Positions 55,255 through 64,000 of a DNA stretch of 64,000 nt are shown piece by piece. The notes beneath the pieces are model-generated. The model was not told where the DNA came from and made no database searches. It was given only the letters and a program-made list of their open reading frames with translations. Location of the stretch: positions 1-64,000 of the forward strand of contig CANNCO010000001.1 in the NCBI GenBank assembly GCA_947503175.1, in the 5' to 3' direction. The position numbers and the translations under genes were made by a program. The DNA is from an uncultured Paracoccaceae bacterium (lineage in GTDB: Bacteria; Pseudomonadota; Alphaproteobacteria; Rhodobacterales; Rhodobacteraceae). How positions within the stretch are numbered: the first letter of the stretch is position 1; the number at the start of each line of letters is the position of its first letter.

Positions 55255-55911
55255 TTACGAAAGGATCTTCTGACCGGTTTTCTCCCAATCCTTCAGGAAC
55301 CCCTCAAGACCCTTATCGGTCAGGGGATGGGAGGCCATCTTGCGGATCACATCGGGCGGTGCGGTGGCGACATCGGCACCGATGCGGGCCGCATCCGTCA
55401 TGTGGTTGACGGTGCGGATCGACGCCGCGAGGATCTGGGTCTCGTAGCCGTAATTGTCATAGATTTCGCGGATATCCGAGATCAGTTCCATCCCGTCGAG
55501 ATTGATGTCGTCCAGCCGACCGATGAAGGGCGAGATGAATGTTGCGCCGGCCTTTGCCGCCAGAAGCGCCTGATTGGCCGAGAAACACAAGGTCACGTTG
55601 ACCATCCGGCCTTCGCCCGAAAGGACCTTGCAGGCCTTCAGACCATCCCAGGTCAGCGGGACCTTGATCGTGATGTTGTCGGCGATCTTGGCCAGTTCAC
55701 GGCCTTCGGCGATCATCCCATCGGCGTCCAGAGCGACGGTTTCGGCACTGACCGGCCCCGGGATCATGTCGCAGATCTCTTTGGTGACTTCCTTGATGTC
55801 ACGGCCCGATTTCATGATCAGCGAGGGGTTTGTGGTTACCCCGTCGACCATGCCCAGGTTGTTCAGGTCTCGGATTGCATCGGTATCGGCGGTATCGACG
55901 AAGAATTTCAT
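55255..55911 (-). CDS. fsa: fructose-6-phosphate aldolase / transaldolase-like
   Basis: [52 protein letters not shown]. Confidence 0.92.
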   Translation of the reverse strand: MKFFVDTADTDAIRDLNNLGMVDGVTTNPSLIMKSGRDIKEVTKEICDMIPGPVSAETVALDADGMIAEGRELAKIADNITIKVPLTWDGLKACKVLSGEGRMVNVTLCFSANQALLAAKAGATFISPFIGRLDDINLDGMELISDIREIYDNYGYETQILAASIRTVNHMTDAARIGADVATAPPDVIRKMASHPLTDKGLEGFLKDWEKTGQKILS

Positions 55912-56014
55912 GGCCGCTCCCTTGGCGTTCGGTTCTGTTTGCGGCACTGATAGCCTATCGGTGCCGGGGCCTGAACCCTGAATCGGTGCCGTCCCCGAAC
56001 ACAGGATCGGTTCA

Positions 56015-56653
56015 ATGGATTTCTCACTCTGGCTGGCCTTTGTTGCCGCATCTACCGCGCTTTTGCTGATACCAGGGCCTACGGTCCTTCTGGTTCTTGC
56101 CTATGCGGTGGGGCAGGGAAAGCGTGTGGCGGTTCCCACCGCATTGGGCGTGGCGACCGGCGATCTGATCGCGATGAGCGCGTCGCTGGCGGGTCTTGGC
56201 GCGCTGGTTCTGACGTCGGCCACGCTGTTCATGGCGCTGAAGTGGGCGGGTGCGGTCTACCTTGTCTGGTTGGGCGTGCGGATGCTTTTGAGCGCGAAAC
56301 ACGCGACATTGGACCTTCCCAATGCCGCGCCCGGTGCCGCGGTCGGGCCGCAGACGGCGTTTCTGAACGCGGCGACTGTTACTGCGCTTAATCCGAAGTC
56401 GATCGTGTTCTTCATCGCGTTCGTACCGCAGTTTCTGGACCCGGCCGCGCCGATCCTTGGCCAATCGGCCATTCTGATCGCGACCTTCGTGGGTCTCGCT
56501 GCCTTCAACGCGCTGGCCTATGCGCTTCTGGCGGCACGGTTGCGCGCCACGATCCGGCGACCGGCGATCGTTCGCTGGCTGACCCGGGCGGGCGGGACCA
56601 CATTGATCGGGATGGGCGTGGCAACCGCCACAATCCGCCGCGCGACTGCGTGA
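56015..56653 (+). CDS. LysE family translocator
   Basis: [36 protein letters not shown]; five to six TM segments. Confidence 0.92.
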   Translation: MDFSLWLAFVAASTALLLIPGPTVLLVLAYAVGQGKRVAVPTALGVATGDLIAMSASLAGLGALVLTSATLFMALKWAGAVYLVWLGVRMLLSAKHATLDLPNAAPGAAVGPQTAFLNAATVTALNPKSIVFFIAFVPQFLDPAAPILGQSAILIATFVGLAAFNALAYALLAARLRATIRRPAIVRWLTRAGGTTLIGMGVATATIRRATA

Positions 56654-56660
56654 GGGCAGG

Positions 56661-58850
56661 GTGATTCGGCAGTTTGACGAAGGCGATCTGATCGGGGTCC
56701 TGACGACGCAGCCGTTGGACAAGGTGCTGGACTATCGCGCGCCCGAGGGTGGTTGCCTGACAGGCGCTTTCGTCGAAGTGCCGCTTGGCCCGCGCAAGGT
56801 TCTGGGTGTCGTCTGGGGGCCGGGCGAGGGCGGCTATGACCTGTCGAAAGTGCGGTCGGTGATCCGCGTTCTCGATGCGATACCGATGCGCGACGAAATG
56901 CGCGAGTTCCTGATCCGGGCGGGTGAATACACACTGACGCCGATGCCCGCGATGCTGCGTCTGGCCACCCGGTCTCCGGGGCTTGGCGATCCGCCGTCCA
57001 TGCGGAACGTGTACCGGTTGGGATCGGCACGGCCGGACCGGATGACCGATGCGCGAACCCGGGTGATCGGGGTGCTGCAGGATTATGGCGGGCTGGCCTT
57101 CACACTGGGCGAGTTGGCGGAACAGGCCGCTGTGACGCCCTCGGTGATCAAGGGCCTCGTCAAACAGAATGTTGTGCTGGAAGAGCAGAGCCCGCGCGAT
57201 CTGCCCTATCCCCGGCTTGAGGCGGGGCCATCGCGTTACACACTGACCGACGAACAGGAGAGGGCTGCGGCCAGCTTGCGCGCGGGTGTTGAAGCAGGCG
57301 ATTACGGCACGACACTTTTGAAGGGCGTAACCGGATCGGGCAAGACCGAGGTCTATCTGGAGGCCGTGGCGGCCTGTCTGGCCAAGGGTCGGCAGGCGCT
57401 TGTGCTTCTGCCCGAGATTGCGCTGACCGCCGAGTTCCTGTCGCGTGTCGAAGAACGGTTCGGTGCAAGGCCCGCCGAGTGGCATTCGGGTGTCACCATG
57501 ACCGAACGCCGCCGGTGCTGGCAGATGGTGGGCGAGGGCGGTGCGAACTTAGTGGTGGGCGCGCGGTCGGCCCTGTTCTTGCCCTTCCGCGACCTTGGCC
57601 TGATCGTCGTGGATGAGGAACACGACACCTCCTACAAGCAGGAGGATGGCGTTCTTTACAATGCCCGCGACATGGCGGTTCTGCGGGCCTCGATTACCGG
57701 GGCGCAGGTCGTTCTGGCTTCGGCCACACCGTCGCTTGAAAGCTGGGCCAATGCCGAGGCGGGAAAGTACAAGCGGCTAGAACTGACTGCGCGCGTGGGC
57801 GCGGCGGTGATGCCCGAACTGGCCGCGATTGACATGCGGGATGAGGTGCTGCCATCGAACCGTTGGATATCCGAAGCGCTGGCGGGCGAGGTGCGCACGC
57901 GTATCGAGCAGGGGGAACAGGCGCTTTTGTTCCTGAACCGCCGAGGTTATGCGCCGGTCACGATCTGTCGGGCCTGCGGGCATCAGATCGGCTGCGATCA
58001 CTGCGACGCGCGGATGGTCGAGCACCGGTTTCTGAAGCGGCTTGTTTGCCACCAATGCGGTGAGTCGAAACCGATCCCCGCGAAATGCCCATCCTGCGAA
58101 GCCGAGGATCGGCTGGCCCCTGTGGGTCCGGGCGTGGAGCGGTTGGGCGAGGAGACGACGGCACTGTTCCCCGAAGCGCGGGTGGCAGTGCTGTCTTCCG
58201 ACCTCTTCGGATCGGCCCGCGCGCTCAAGGCACAGATCGAGGCGATTGCGGCAGGCGAGGCCGATATCATCATCGGCACGCAACTGGTCGCGAAGGGGCA
58301 TAACTTCCCGCTGCTGACACTGGTGGGCGTGATCGATGCCGATCTGGGGCTTCAGGGGTCCGATCTGCGAGCTGCGGAACGCACGTTTCAGCTGATGCGC
58401 CAGGTCGCCGGACGGGCCGGGCGAGCGGACAAGCCGGGTGTGGCGCTTCTTCAGACATATCAGCCGGAACACCCGGTGATCCGTGCGATCCTGTCGGGCG
58501 AGGAGGAGGCGTTCTGGCGTGCCGAGGCCGGGGAACGACAGGCTGCGGGCGTTCCGCCATACGGGCGGATGGCCGGTATCGTCCTGTCATCGCCCGATGT
58601 GCAGCAGGTTTTTGACCTGGGTGGTGAGATGGCGCGGCGTGATATGCCGCTGCGCCGGATCGGGGCGCAGGTCTTTGGCCCGGCACCTGCGCCTATCGCC
58701 CGCATCCGGGGGCGGCACCGGGTGCGCCTGCTTGTGAAGGCGGCGAAAGGCGCGCCGCTGCAGGCCGCGCTGAGCGAATGGGTGGGGCAGTTCCGGCTGA
58801 AAGGCGACCTACGGCTGTCGGTGGATATCGATCCGCAAAGCTTCTATTGA
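56661..58850 (+). CDS. priA: primosomal protein N' (replication restart helicase)
   Basis: LKGVTGSGKTEVYLEAV, VVDEEHDTSYKQEDG, Zn-binding CRACGHQIGCDHCDARMVEH...CHQCGESKPIPAKCPSC. Confidence 0.97.
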   Translation: MIRQFDEGDLIGVLTTQPLDKVLDYRAPEGGCLTGAFVEVPLGPRKVLGVVWGPGEGGYDLSKVRSVIRVLDAIPMRDEMREFLIRAGEYTLTPMPAMLRLATRSPGLGDPPSMRNVYRLGSARPDRMTDARTRVIGVLQDYGGLAFTLGELAEQAAVTPSVIKGLVKQNVVLEEQSPRDLPYPRLEAGPSRYTLTDEQERAAASLRAGVEAGDYGTTLLKGVTGSGKTEVYLEAVAACLAKGRQALVLLPEIALTAEFLSRVEERFGARPAEWHSGVTMTERRRCWQMVGEGGANLVVGARSALFLPFRDLGLIVVDEEHDTSYKQEDGVLYNARDMAVLRASITGAQVVLASATPSLESWANAEAGKYKRLELTARVGAAVMPELAAIDMRDEVLPSNRWISEALAGEVRTRIEQGEQALLFLNRRGYAPVTICRACGHQIGCDHCDARMVEHRFLKRLVCHQCGESKPIPAKCPSCEAEDRLAPVGPGVERLGEETTALFPEARVAVLSSDLFGSARALKAQIEAIAAGEADIIIGTQLVAKGHNFPLLTLVGVIDADLGLQGSDLRAAERTFQLMRQVAGRAGRADKPGVALLQTYQPEHPVIRAILSGEEEAFWRAEAGERQAAGVPPYGRMAGIVLSSPDVQQVFDLGGEMARRDMPLRRIGAQVFGPAPAPIARIRGRHRVRLLVKAAKGAPLQAALSEWVGQFRLKGDLRLSVDIDPQSFY

Positions 58851-58934
58851 GCCCGGTTCAGCGCTGTATCGCTGTGCCCCAGCGCACATTGCTTTTGCTT
58901 CCCATCGGGTCGCGACAGGCGTAAGCCCAAAAGA

Positions 58935-60164
58935 ATGCGCACCGTTCCGCTTCATGAGGCGCGCCAGTTTCCGTTCTGGCGCAGGCCGATCACGCTTCTG
59001 TTCCTGATGGCGGCGGCGATGCCGCTTGCCTTTGCCACATGGTCGGCGCTTCTGAACAACTTCGTCATCGAGGCGGCGCAGTTCACCGGGGTCGAGATCG
59101 GCTGGCTGCATACGATCCGCGAGATCCCGGGCTTTCTGGCCGTGGGTGTGATTGCGATCATCATTTTCGTGCGCGAACAGGTGCTCGGCCTCGTCTCGCT
59201 GATCATGCTGGGCGCAGCGACGGCAGTGACGGCGTGGTTCCCGTCGCTGGGCGGTATTCTGACGGTCACGATGATTTCGTCGATCGGGTTCCATTACTAC
59301 GAGACGGTGAACCAGTCGCTACAGCTTCAGTGGATCGAGAAGGATCGCGCACCGGAGGTTCTGGGCTGGATTGTCGCGGCCGGATCGGCGGCATCGCTTC
59401 TGTCCTACAGCCTTCTGGTCGTGACGTGGAAGACGTTCGACCTGTCCTATAACTTCGTCTACATGATGGCCGGTGGCGCGACGGTGGCCATCGCTGTTTA
59501 TTGCATGATTGCCTATCCGCAATTCGAAGCGCCCAACCCGCAGACCAAGAAGCTGATCCTGCGCCGCCGCTACTGGCTTTACTATGCGCTTCAGTTCATG
59601 TCCGGGGCGCGGCGGCAGATATTCATCGTCTTTGCCGCCTTCATGATGGTGGAGCGGTTCGGGTTCGAGGTGCATCAGGTCACGGCGCTGTTTCTTGTCA
59701 ATTTCATCGCCAACATGCTCTTTGCCCCCCTGATGGGTCGTGCTGTCGGTCATTTCGGCGAACGTAATGCACTGGCCTTTGAATACATCGGGCTGATCTC
59801 GGTGTTTCTGGCCTATGGCGGGATTTACTGGCTGGGCTGGGGCGTTCTGGTGGCAGCCGGATTGTACATCCTTGACCACCTGTTCTTTGCGCTGGCCTTT
59901 GCACTGAAAACCTATTTCCAGAAGATCGCCGATCCTTCGGATATTGCCCCGACGGCCGCCGTGGCCTTTACGATCAACCATATCGCGGCGGTGTTCCTGC
60001 CTGCGGCTTTGGGATATCTCTGGGTCGTCTCGCCGGGCGGTGTCTTCGTTCTGGCGGCCTCGATGGCGGGGATCTCGCTGATCCTTGCGCTGATGATCCC
60101 GCGCCACCCCGAACCCGGTCACGAGACGGTGTTCTCGCGACCGCTTGCCGCGGTTGCCCGCTAG
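58935..60164 (+). CDS. MFS-type membrane transporter
   Basis: 409 aa with about 12 hydrophobic segments. Confidence 0.78.
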   Translation: MRTVPLHEARQFPFWRRPITLLFLMAAAMPLAFATWSALLNNFVIEAAQFTGVEIGWLHTIREIPGFLAVGVIAIIIFVREQVLGLVSLIMLGAATAVTAWFPSLGGILTVTMISSIGFHYYETVNQSLQLQWIEKDRAPEVLGWIVAAGSAASLLSYSLLVVTWKTFDLSYNFVYMMAGGATVAIAVYCMIAYPQFEAPNPQTKKLILRRRYWLYYALQFMSGARRQIFIVFAAFMMVERFGFEVHQVTALFLVNFIANMLFAPLMGRAVGHFGERNALAFEYIGLISVFLAYGGIYWLGWGVLVAAGLYILDHLFFALAFALKTYFQKIADPSDIAPTAAVAFTINHIAAVFLPAALGYLWVVSPGGVFVLAASMAGISLILALMIPRHPEPGHETVFSRPLAAVAR

Positions 60165-60220
60165 ATTGATATGCCGTGCCGCCCTATATCAGAGGCAATG
60201 CGACGCCAAGGAGACATGTG

Positions 60221-60874
60221 ATGTTCCTGTTCCAGAAAAAGAAGTCCGAGATGGTCGACCCCGCAGCCGCGCTGCCGGGCCGCGATACGCCGATCCCGAC
60301 GGCACCCACGCACTTTCTGTCCGATCTGCCGCTGACCCAGGATGTGCCGGACGGCATGGAGGCCGCGATGTTCGGCATGGGCTGTTTCTGGGGCGTGGAG
60401 CGGATGTTCTGGAAGGTTCCGGGCGTGTATCTGACCATGGTCGGATATGCGGGTGGCTTCACGCCGAACCCGACCTATCAGGAGGTATGCTCAGGTCAAA
60501 CCGGCCATAATGAGGTTGTCCGCGTGGTTTATGACCCGGATCAGGTGTCTTACGACGATCTGCTGCGGGTGTTCTGGGAAGGTCACGATCCGACGCAGGG
60601 CATGCGCCAGGGGAATGATATGGGCACCCAATACCGCTCCGGTATCTACACCTATTCCGAAGCACAGAAATCGGCCGCGGTCGCTGCGCAAAAGGCCTTC
60701 CAGAAACGTCTGTCGGCGGCTGGATACGGGGCGATCACGACCGAGATCGTGGACGCGCCCGCGTTCTACTTCGCCGAAGATTATCATCAGCAATACCTCG
60801 CAAAGAACCCCGGAGGGTATTGCGGGATCGGCGGTACAGGCGTGACCTGTCCGATTGGGGCCAACGTCGCCTGA
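60221..60874 (+). CDS. msrA: peptide-methionine (S)-S-oxide reductase
   Basis: [42 protein letters not shown]. Confidence 0.97.
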   Translation: MFLFQKKKSEMVDPAAALPGRDTPIPTAPTHFLSDLPLTQDVPDGMEAAMFGMGCFWGVERMFWKVPGVYLTMVGYAGGFTPNPTYQEVCSGQTGHNEVVRVVYDPDQVSYDDLLRVFWEGHDPTQGMRQGNDMGTQYRSGIYTYSEAQKSAAVAAQKAFQKRLSAAGYGAITTEIVDAPAFYFAEDYHQQYLAKNPGGYCGIGGTGVTCPIGANVA

Positions 60875-60880
60875 CGCGCC

Positions 60881-61429
60881 TTGGATCGGCGCATTCATAT
60901 CACCGGGGCCAGCGGTTGCGGCACGTCAACCCTTGCACGCGTGCTGGCCAACCGGCTGGGCAGTCAGTCTTTTGATACCGACGACTTCTATTGGCAGCCC
61001 ACCGATCCACCGTTTCAGACCCCGCGCCCGATCGCGGACCGGCTGGCGCTGATGGATCAGATGTTCATTCCGCGCGCCGATTGGGTTCTGTCGGGTTCGC
61101 TTCACAGTTGGGGCGCGCCCGTGATGGCGTATGTGACCCATGTGGTGTTTCTTACCCTGTCGCAGGGGGCAAGGCTTGCGCGGCTCAGGGCGCGCGAGCG
61201 GCGCCGGTTCGGTGACCGGATTGCGCCCGGCGGCGATCTCGATGCCGGCCACCGGGGCTTTCTGGACTGGGCCATGGGGTATGACGATCCAGGCAATCAG
61301 GGCCGCAGTCGCGCCAGCCATGAAGCGTGGCTTGCGACGCTGACCCAGCCGGTGATCCGTCTCGATGCAAGCCCCGATCCGTCGACGCTTGCCGATGCGG
61401 CGCTTGACGCGCTGATCGCCGCGGACTAG
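60881..61429 (+). CDS. P-loop adenylate kinase-like protein
   Basis: ITGASGCGTSTLARVLANRLG P-loop; likely TTG start. Confidence 0.78.
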   Translation: MDRRIHITGASGCGTSTLARVLANRLGSQSFDTDDFYWQPTDPPFQTPRPIADRLALMDQMFIPRADWVLSGSLHSWGAPVMAYVTHVVFLTLSQGARLARLRARERRRFGDRIAPGGDLDAGHRGFLDWAMGYDDPGNQGRSRASHEAWLATLTQPVIRLDASPDPSTLADAALDALIAAD

Positions 61430-61461
61430 GCGCGGTGTGATCTGTCGCCGGAAACACCACC

Positions 61462-62337
61462 ATGCCCACATTCACCGCACTGACCACGCTGCCGGGCGAA
61501 GCCCCGGCGCAGGCGCTTGCCTCGGCCCTTGAGGGGGCGCATCCCGAACCCACCGGGATCGGTGTGTTCGAGGTCGAGGATGGATCGGGCCTGTGGGAAG
61601 TCGGCGCGTATTTCGAGGACAAGCCGGACAATGCGGCGCTCGCCGTTCTGGCTGCAGCCTTTGGGGCGGCTGACTTTGTAGTATCCGAACTGCCCGACAC
61701 CGATTGGGTTGCCCATGTCCGGCGCGAGTTGTCGCCGGTCGAGGCGGGCCGTTTCTTCGTTTACGGTAGCCACGATGCCGACAAGGTTCCTGAAGGTCGG
61801 ATTGCCCTTCTGATCGAAGCGGCGATGGCCTTTGGCACCGGCCATCACGGAACGACACTCGGGTGCCTGCGGGCGCTCGACAGGCTCGCCGGTCAGGGGT
61901 TTTCGCCCCGCAACGTCGCCGATATCGGCTGCGGAACCGCCGTTCTCGCGATGGCCGCTGCGCGGCTTTGGGACGTGCCGGTTCTGGCGTCGGACTTCGA
62001 TCCCGTTGCCGTGGATGTGGCCAGGGCGAACCTGGCGGCGAATGACCTGACGGGTCGTGTGACATGTCTTGTGGCCGCGGGTTTCGACCACCCCGATCTG
62101 GCCGCCGAAGCTCCATTCGATCTTGTTTTCGCGAATATCCTCAAGGGACCCTTGATCGAACTTGCCCCGGATATGGCGCGCATGACCGCCCCCGGGGGCC
62201 ATGTGATTCTGTCCGGATTGCTGAATACGCAGGCCGAAGAGATACGCAACGTCTATTCACGTTCCGGGTTCAATCAGGTTAATCAGCAGGAGATTGTCGA
62301 CTGGTCGACCCTAATACTTCTCCGATCGGACATCTGA
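61462..62337 (+). CDS. prmA: ribosomal protein L11 methyltransferase
   Basis: FGTGHHGTTLGCLRAL, VADIGCGTAVLAMAAARLW, DLVFANILKGPLIELAPDM. Confidence 0.95.
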   Translation: MPTFTALTTLPGEAPAQALASALEGAHPEPTGIGVFEVEDGSGLWEVGAYFEDKPDNAALAVLAAAFGAADFVVSELPDTDWVAHVRRELSPVEAGRFFVYGSHDADKVPEGRIALLIEAAMAFGTGHHGTTLGCLRALDRLAGQGFSPRNVADIGCGTAVLAMAAARLWDVPVLASDFDPVAVDVARANLAANDLTGRVTCLVAAGFDHPDLAAEAPFDLVFANILKGPLIELAPDMARMTAPGGHVILSGLLNTQAEEIRNVYSRSGFNQVNQQEIVDWSTLILLRSDI

Positions 62338-62447
62338 AGGCCCAGATTCGTGCATGGCCGCCACGATTGCCATAGTTTGGCCCAATTCAAGATGAACCAT
62401 TCTCCGGTCCCGGGAGGGGGCAGCGAGATTGCCTGATGGAGCGCCCG

Positions 62448-62792
62448 ATGGCCCATACCAACACGCAGAATTTCGATAAAAGACTTGAGAAGATTCTTCG
62501 CAAGCACCAGAAAATGTCGCGCGGCTATGTTCCGACGCTGACCGAAGACGGGCTGATCGTGGCGACGCCACGTCGGCGGGTGCGGCTGCCCTGGCGGGCC
62601 GGCCTGTTTCTTCTTGTGGTCGTCCTTGGCTTCAAGGCCATTCTTCTCGCCGCGATCGGGACAACCGCATATGCTGAACGCGTCGCTGGTCTTCAGGCCG
62701 GAACGCAGATCGAACGGGCTGGCGCCTGGGTCATGACTGCCGATCCGGTAACGGTCTGGCTGTCAGAGCGGATCGTTCTGCTCAAACCCTGA
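62448..62792 (+). CDS. small hypothetical protein with one TM segment
   Basis: MAHTNTQNFDKRLEKILRKHQKMSRGYVP... AGLFLLVVVLGFKAILLAAIG. Confidence 0.7.
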   Translation: MAHTNTQNFDKRLEKILRKHQKMSRGYVPTLTEDGLIVATPRRRVRLPWRAGLFLLVVVLGFKAILLAAIGTTAYAERVAGLQAGTQIERAGAWVMTADPVTVWLSERIVLLKP

Positions 62793-62847
62793 TCCCTGCC
62801 GGGACAGGAGTTGTCCTTTCCGTCCTCCACACGCTGATCTCAACGAA

Positions 62848-62881
62848 AAACGGCCGCAACGCTTTCACGCTGCGGCCGTTT
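62848..62881. terminator. rho-independent-type hairpin (bidirectional)
   Basis: aaacggccgca / tgcggccgttt: perfect 11-bp stem flanked by A/T tracts. Confidence 0.75.
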
Positions 62882-62908
62882 CCTGTTCGGGGGCGTTTGG
62901 ATCCTACC

Positions 62909-63103
62909 CTAGCGGGTGCTGATCCGTTCGATGTCACCACGCACAAGTCCGATATCGTCAAGCTCACGGTCCGAGAGCGCCGACAGGGCCTTGCGGGTTG
63001 CACGAGCGTCGTTCCATGCGACGATCGCCGAAATCAGAGCGGACAGGCGACCCCCGAGAGAGCGTCCGCCCGCATGCGTGCGGTTCAGATCATAGGTGGC
63101 CAT
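62909..63103 (-). CDS. DUF1127 domain-containing protein
   Basis: C-terminal RKALSALSDRELDDIGLVRGDIERIS motif. Confidence 0.93.
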   Translation of the reverse strand: MATYDLNRTHAGGRSLGGRLSALISAIVAWNDARATRKALSALSDRELDDIGLVRGDIERISTR

Positions 63104-63437
63104 TTCAAGTGTCCTTTTGGAGTTTCGTAACTTGCCTGCAATCAGGCATAAGCGGCAGATAGAGAGACGCCAGCATCCGGACAAGCGCCGGTTTTGCATT
63201 GCCGATATGCAAGGCGGTCATATCTAAGTTTTTAGCTAAATCATTGTAAATGCTTTTGAAAAACTGCGCGATCTCTGATCAATCACCTATGGCTTCATCC
63301 AGATGGCTGCTATGCCACACGGTAAACGTGGCCCGTCGCGCTTTTCGATGGCCGAAAGGGGGGCGGTGCTTCTTCGTTGGCAGGTGCCACGCCTTGTGTT
63401 ACGCCCTTGGGACAAAAGCAGAACGAGCAGGGCAAAG

Positions 63438-63941
63438 ATGCGGGTATTGGGGATTGATCCCGGCTTGAGGAACCTCGGCTGGGGTGTCATCGACACGAAC
63501 GGTTCGCGGCTGTCCCACGTCGCCAACGGGATCTGCCGGACCGATGGCGGAGATCTGGCGGAGCGGTTGCTGTCGCTCCATCGCGCATTGACGGATGTGA
63601 TTGCCGCGCACAGGCCCGACACCGCGGCTGTTGAACAGACCTTTGTGAACCGCGACGGTGCGGCGACGCTGAAGCTGGGACAGGCGCGGGGGATCGCCCT
63701 TCTGGTGCCCGCGCAGGCCGGGCTTGCGGTCGGTGAGTATGCGCCCAACGCTGTGAAAAAGACCGTGGTCGGGGTCGGCCATGCGGATAAGGGACAGATT
63801 GCTCACATGGTCAAAATGCAGCTTCCCGGTGCTGATATTGCAGGGGCCGACGCGGCCGATGCTCTGGCCATTGCGATCTGTCATGCCTTCCATCTTCAGA
63901 CGGCAGGACGGGTCGCAAAAGCGATGGAGCAGGCGCGTTGA
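63438..63941 (+). CDS. ruvC: crossover junction endodeoxyribonuclease RuvC
   Basis: [32 protein letters not shown]. Confidence 0.97.
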   Translation: MRVLGIDPGLRNLGWGVIDTNGSRLSHVANGICRTDGGDLAERLLSLHRALTDVIAAHRPDTAAVEQTFVNRDGAATLKLGQARGIALLVPAQAGLAVGEYAPNAVKKTVVGVGHADKGQIAHMVKMQLPGADIAGADAADALAIAICHAFHLQTAGRVAKAMEQAR

Positions 63942-64000
63942 TCGGGCGTATCGCGGGCCGTGTCGATTTTCGCGGCACTGATCACGTGCTGATCGATGTG
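63938..64000 (+). CDS. ruvA: Holliday junction branch migration protein RuvA (5' end only)
   Basis: TTG start overlapping the ruvC stop; (M)[20 protein letters not shown] matches the RuvA N-terminus; truncated by the window. Confidence 0.88.
   Translation, partial: MIGRIAGRVDFRGTDHVLIDV

Overview
GC-rich, gene-dense bacterial chromosome segment. Gene content and order (glgBCAX-pgm, ycjX-ycjF, fsa-priA with DUF484-xerC, ruvC-ruvA) fit an alphaproteobacterium, probably Rhodobacterales-like; the lineage is an inference. Most of the window is ordinary core metabolism: leuA, an FeS-type photolyase, nadE, gltX, a complete glycogen operon, truA, ileS, pcs, xerC, priA, msrA, prmA, ruvC and the start of ruvA. 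The segment between truA (~31.4 kb) and the ycjX-like gene (~43.2 kb) looks accessory. It holds a stand-alone tyrosine recombinase catalytic domain, a desaturase gene broken by an internal deletion, a cold-shock protein, a Crp-type regulator with several tiny charged proteins, and a tightly packed eight-gene + strand cluster at 36997-42744. That cluster is my best candidate for an undescribed system. It encodes two related LPxGxYxI-motif proteins, a small membrane protein, a secreted seven-repeat Cys-rich protein, a DUF1611 (DgcN-like) P-loop protein coupled by an ATGA overlap to an alanine/ornithine-racemase-like PLP enzyme, a mini zinc-ribbon protein and a transglutaminase-like protein. I also report a Leu-rich leader with a possible anti-Shine-Dalgarno element upstream of leuA, and small ORFs below the ORF-track cutoff. 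No database searches or folding were run; family names come from motif recognition.
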